This document shows positions 6,458-8,947 of a DNA stretch of 8,947 nt, piece after piece. The stretch lies in the NCBI GenBank assembly GCA_030618505.1, contig JAUXDF010000105.1, forward strand, positions 1 through 8,947, written 5' to 3'. Position numbers and translations under genes: made by a program. Source of the stretch: Spongiibacteraceae bacterium. Its GTDB lineage: Bacteria > Pseudomonadota > Gammaproteobacteria > Pseudomonadales > PIVM01. Each line of letters opens with the position of its first letter. The first letter of the stretch is position 1. The notes beneath the pieces are model-generated. The model did not search any database and was not told the origin of the DNA. It was given only the letters and a program-made list of their open reading frames with translations.

Positions 6458-6486
6458 AGATGGGGGCAATCACTGAATTATACAAG
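6458..6486 (-). promoter_or_regulatory. Candidate RpoH (sigma-32) heat-shock promoter of lon
   Basis: On the minus strand CTTGTAT (6480-6486), a 14-bp spacer and CCCCATCT (6458-6465) match the sigma-32 consensus CTTGAAA-N11-16-CCCCATNT: the -10 fits fully and the -35 at 5 of 7 positions. lon belongs to the RpoH regulon in E. coli, which supports the call. A TATAAT hexamer (6477-6482) overlaps the -35 and may serve sigma-70, but has no good -35. The leader would be about 50 nt. Confidence 0.65.
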
Positions 6487-6564
6487 CGTAAACATTCAAT
6501 GAATTTAAGATTATTAAAAAATAGCGAGTTTCAATATTTTTGCAATTTAGCCTTAAACAAATAC

Positions 6565-6590
6565 AAAAAAAGGCCTTGAGGCCCTTTTTT
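6565..6590 (-). terminator. Intrinsic terminator of clpX
   Basis: The minus-strand RNA folds AAAAAAGGGCC, loop TCAA, GGCCTTTTTTT, an 11-bp stem with one G-U pair and a long T-run, 22 nt after the clpX stop. The G-U pair on the minus strand would be an A-C mismatch on the plus strand, so the minus-strand direction is favoured. It separates clpX from lon. Confidence 0.9.
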
Positions 6591-6612
6591 GATCTTTCTT
6601 TTCACTCTCCGA

Positions 6613-7902
6613 TTAACCTTTCGGAACAGCTTGTTTTTTCTCGCTTGTTTCGTAAACCAGCAAAGGTTCTGACTCTCCCTGAATAACGGACTCATCAATA
6701 ACCACCTTTTGGATCGAATCCATTGATGGGATATTGTACATAGTTTCAAGCAGAACTGACTCGAGGATAGAACGCAAACCACGAGCGCCAGTCTTTCTTT
6801 CCATGGCTTTTTCTGCAACCGCAGCTAAACCGTCCTCGCGAAAATCTATTTCTACTGACTCCATTTCAAACAGTTTTGAATACTGTTTAGTCAAAGAATT
6901 CTTCGGCTCAGTTAAAATCCGAACCAAGGCATCACTATCCAACTCTTCAAGAGTCGCAATCACCGGCAAACGACCGACAAACTCAGGAATAAGCCCGTAA
7001 CGAACCAGATCCTCTGGCTCAAGATCCTTAAGAACCTCGCCAATATTCTTTGAGTTCTCCTTACTCTTCACTTCAGCGCCAAAACCAATGCCGCCTTTCT
7101 CTGAACGGTCACGAATAACCTTATCAAGACCGGAAAATGCTCCACCACAAATAAACAGGATATTCGAAGTATCAACCTGCAGAAACTCCTGCTGAGGATG
7201 CTTTCTGCCACCCTGGGGAGGCACTGAAGCAACGGTACCTTCAATCAACTTCAGCAAAGCCTGCTGGACACCTTCGCCGGAAACATCTCTGGTAATAGAA
7301 GGGTTGTCAGATTTACGGGAAATCTTGTCGATTTCATCAATATAGACAATACCCATCTGAGCCTTATCGACATCGTAGTCGCATTTCTGCAAAAGCTTTT
7401 GAATAATATTCTCTACATCTTCACCAACATAACCTGCCTCTGTTAGCGTAGTAGCATCAGCAATAGTAAAAGGCACATCAAGTAAACGGGCTAGCGTCTC
7501 CGCCAACAACGTTTTACCACTCCCTGTTGGGCCAACCAGAAGAATATTACTTTTGCCAAGTTCTACTTGGTCTTTTTTGTGGTTTTCTTCGTAATTAAGC
7601 CTTTTGTAGTGATTGTATACGGCAACAGCCAGCACCTTTTTGGCCTGGGACTGCCCTATCACATACTGATCGAGAATCCCTTTTATCTCTTGAGGTGAGG
7701 GCAATTTTCTCTGCGACGAATCAGGTGAACTCTCCTGAACCTCCTCACGAATAATATCATTACAGAGATCCACACACTCGTCACAGATAAACACGGAAGG
7801 GCCAGCAATTAGCTTTCTTACTTCGTGCTGACTTTTACCGCAAAACGAGCAATAGAGCAGCTTACCGCCATCATCGCCACTACTTTTTGTGTCGTCGGTC
7901 AT
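6613..7902 (-). CDS. clpX: ATP-dependent Clp protease, ATPase subunit ClpX
   Basis: AAA+ unfoldase that recognises tagged or specific substrates, unfolds them and feeds them into ClpP. Its 429 residues match the family length. The N-terminal zinc-binding domain has cysteines 18, 21, 40 and 43 (CSFC...CDEC). The AAA+ domain has Walker A GPTGSGKT (124-131), the pore loop GYVG (157-160), Walker B VYIDEID with Asp189/Glu190, the RKH loop (233-235), and the ClpP-docking IGF loop at 272-274. The C-terminal small domain contains GARGLRSILE. IGF shows it partners with ClpP. The ATG at 7902 has GAGG about 8 nt upstream. It follows clpP by 147 bp, a gap with two TATAAT hexamers but no convincing -35, so it is read from clpP, its own promoter, or both. 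A strong terminator ends the unit. Confidence 0.98.
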   Translation of the reverse strand: MTDDTKSSGDDGGKLLYCSFCGKSQHEVRKLIAGPSVFICDECVDLCNDIIREEVQESSPDSSQRKLPSPQEIKGILDQYVIGQSQAKKVLAVAVYNHYKRLNYEENHKKDQVELGKSNILLVGPTGSGKTLLAETLARLLDVPFTIADATTLTEAGYVGEDVENIIQKLLQKCDYDVDKAQMGIVYIDEIDKISRKSDNPSITRDVSGEGVQQALLKLIEGTVASVPPQGGRKHPQQEFLQVDTSNILFICGGAFSGLDKVIRDRSEKGGIGFGAEVKSKENSKNIGEVLKDLEPEDLVRYGLIPEFVGRLPVIATLEELDSDALVRILTEPKNSLTKQYSKLFEMESVEIDFREDGLAAVAEKAMERKTGARGLRSILESVLLETMYNIPSMDSIQKVVIDESVIQGESEPLLVYETSEKKQAVPKG

Positions 7903-7980
7903 TAATGATACCTCTAAATTATATCTGCCAATCCGTTAACTGCAGACTTCCTGCAACTGAAATATTTTCGTCTGGACTGA

Positions 7981-8046
7981 AAGCTGATCAAACTCATACT
8001 AATCATAAAAGCATCTGAATTATAGACGCTCAATTTGACTCAGCTT
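7981..8046. repeat. Long inverted repeat in the clpP-clpX gap enclosing TATAAT
   Basis: AAGCTGATCAAA (7981-7992) is the reverse complement of TTTGACTCAGCTT (8034-8046) apart from one extra base in the latter. The 41-bp interior contains a minus-strand TATAAT (8019-8024) whose -35 region is weak. In RNA the arms could pair as a 12-bp stem with one bulge. In DNA they could be paired operator half-sites around a clpX promoter. The rest of the gap shows no gene. Confidence 0.45.
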
Positions 8047-8050
8047 AACA

Positions 8051-8686
8051 TCAACCGCCTCGATTCTCTAAAACTTCATCAATTAATCCGTATTCAACGG
8101 CCTGCTCAGCACCCATAAAGCGATCACGTTCAGTATCCTGCTCAATCGTTTCAATCGACTGCCCAGTGTGATTAGCCATCAGCTGATTGAGTTTCTTACG
8201 TAAAATTAGAATTTCCCGCGCCTGAATATCGATATCCGTGGCCTGCCCCTGAGCACCACCACTTGGCTGATGAATCATTGTTCTCGAATTTGGCAAGCAA
8301 TAGCGCTTGCCTTTGGCACCCCCTGTCAACAGAAAAGCACCCATGCTACAAGCTTGGCCAATACACATAGTACTAACATCCGGCTTGATAAACTGCATTG
8401 TATCATATATGGACATTCCTGCCGTTACTGATCCGCCGGGGGAATTAATATACAGATGAATATCCTTATCGGGGTTTTCAGACTCCAGAAACAACATTTG
8501 GGCAACCACAAGATTAGCCATATGGTCTTCCACAGGCCCTACCAGAAATATGACACGCTCTTTTAATAGCCGCGAATATATATCGTAAGATCGCTCACCT
8601 CGAGCAGTCTGCTCGACGACCATTGGCACTAAACCCAAGTTATTCACTTCCATATAATTATTATCACCTATATTGGAGCTATTCAT
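8051..8686 (-). CDS. clpP: ATP-dependent Clp protease, proteolytic subunit ClpP
   Basis: Serine peptidase that forms a double heptameric ring and degrades proteins unfolded by ClpX or ClpA. The 211 residues include the catalytic triad Ser114 (GQACSMGA), His139 (MIHQPSGG) and Asp188 (TERDRF), each exactly three residues beyond the E. coli positions 111, 136 and 185. The conserved YINSPGG lies at 79-85. The N-terminal segment before LVPMV (about 17 residues) corresponds to the propeptide removed by self-processing. The start is not fully certain: the ATG at 8686 has only a weak GGA 11 nt upstream, while an in-frame ATG at residue 12 has AGGTGA about 10 nt upstream; the longer form better fits the propeptide length. 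clpX follows on the same strand. The upstream gap contains a hairpin 45 nt before the start but no promoter I could call. Confidence 0.98.
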   Translation of the reverse strand: MNSSNIGDNNYMEVNNLGLVPMVVEQTARGERSYDIYSRLLKERVIFLVGPVEDHMANLVVAQMLFLESENPDKDIHLYINSPGGSVTAGMSIYDTMQFIKPDVSTMCIGQACSMGAFLLTGGAKGKRYCLPNSRTMIHQPSGGAQGQATDIDIQAREILILRKKLNQLMANHTGQSIETIEQDTERDRFMGAEQAVEYGLIDEVLENRGG

Positions 8687-8731
8687 ATTAACAACATTCC
8701 GCTTACGGTTAATTTAGAGCCTTATAAATTG

Positions 8732-8761
8732 AAACGGCCACACCTTTGAGTGTAGCCGTTT
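8732..8761 (-). terminator. 12-bp hairpin just upstream of clpP (terminator or leader attenuator)
   Basis: AAACGGC (8732-8738) and GCCGTTT (8755-8761), with inner ACAC/GTGT, form a 12-bp stem around a 6-nt loop. On the minus strand the remaining pair is a permissible G-U, while on the plus strand it is C-A, so the structure fits minus-strand RNA. Only TTTCAATTTAT follows, so the T-run is weak. It could end an upstream transcript or modulate clpP. Confidence 0.55.
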
Positions 8762-8780
8762 ACCAGCGTTTTTTCTAAAT

Positions 8781-8819
8781 TTTACTAGAGCCCCTGTTAA
8801 ATCATGGAGTTTCAGTAAA
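8781..8819. repeat. Imperfect 14-bp inverted repeat upstream of clpP
   Basis: TTTACTAGAGCCCC (8781-8794) and GGAGTTTCAGTAAA (8806-8819) pair over six outer and several inner positions, with two mismatches and wobble pairs in the minus-strand RNA, around an 11-nt loop. It may be a leader structure or a binding site ahead of clpP. Its role is unknown. Confidence 0.35.
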
Positions 8820-8930
8820 ATAAACGCCTAAAACAAGGTGCTGGCAAATAAGCAAACCACCAGCGCTTAACTAGTGCCCATCCAGAAATTAGACAAAGAG
8901 GTCATGGCCAACACCAATCTTGCGACTTAA

Positions 8931-8947
8931 AGGCCTTGAAAAGGCCT
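8931..8947. terminator. Hairpin at the right edge, likely end of the gene beyond the window
   Basis: AGGCCTT (8931-8937), GAA and AAGGCCT (8941-8947) form a perfect 7-bp stem that runs into the window edge. On the minus strand TTTAAG follows, and the sequence resembles the clpX terminator. It may close a minus-strand gene lying just outside, expected to be tig from the usual gene order. The stretch 8820-8930 has stops in all three minus frames and no recognisable gene. Confidence 0.4.

Noticed and set aside
6531..6818. Minus-strand 95-codon ORF overlapping the clpX 3' end
   Set aside because: It runs in another frame over the conserved ClpX C-terminus and through the clpX terminator. It is a shadow frame, not a gene.
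8871..8930. Possible insertion sequence end (CTAGTGCCCATCC...)
   Set aside because: The sequence looked like an IS terminus at first, but no matching inverted end, target duplication or transposase fragment is visible, and a 250-bp gap before clpP is normal for the tig-clpP arrangement.
1..8947. A previously undescribed multi-gene system
   Set aside because: All six genes belong to well-known housekeeping families in a familiar order. No unknown ORF, toxin-antitoxin pair, defence module, mobile element or repeat array is present; the novelty, if any, is in regulation.

Overview
This window carries a conserved bacterial housekeeping locus, entirely on the minus strand. In transcription order (right to left) it reads clpP - clpX - lon - hupB - ppiD - serA. 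The first five genes are the protein-quality-control cluster typical of Gammaproteobacteria, where the trigger factor gene tig normally precedes clpP. The proteins also look gammaproteobacterial. Lon has its catalytic residues at the E. coli positions (S679/K722). HupB is 90 aa and ends in the E. coli-like AGKALKDAVN. PpiD is about 625 aa with one N-terminal membrane anchor. ClpP keeps the triad with a constant three-residue offset from E. coli. The AT-leaning composition and the short ACT-type SerA after ppiD would suit a marine or environmental gammaproteobacterium; I cannot place it lower than class.

Right to left: positions 8687-8947 are non-coding. They hold a hairpin at the right edge (8931-8947, possibly the terminator of a gene just outside, plausibly tig), an imperfect inverted repeat, and a 12-bp hairpin just before clpP. 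ClpP (peptidase) and ClpX (unfoldase) follow, separated by 147 bp that contain a long inverted repeat around a TATAAT hexamer. A strong terminator closes clpX. lon then has its own promoter region, with a good match to the RpoH (sigma-32) consensus and a small hairpin that covers its Shine-Dalgarno sequence. Between lon and hupB there is a near-consensus sigma-70 promoter, then about 100 nt of leader, then an intrinsic terminator, and only then hupB. hupB ends at another strong terminator, located about 30 nt before ppiD. serA follows ppiD after 80 bp and is followed by a 10-bp stem-loop.

Functionally, ClpXP and Lon are the ATP-dependent proteases of the cytoplasm, PpiD is a membrane-anchored periplasmic chaperone/PPIase-like protein, and HU-beta is a nucleoid protein that is a known Lon substrate in E. 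coli. SerA begins serine synthesis and looks metabolically unrelated to the rest.

I found no mobile element, CRISPR array, tRNA, rRNA or defence system, and no evidence of a novel multi-gene system. What deserves a second look is regulatory: the promoter-terminator leader ahead of hupB, the lon Shine-Dalgarno hairpin, the placement of ppiD right behind a terminator, and the non-standard active site of SerA.
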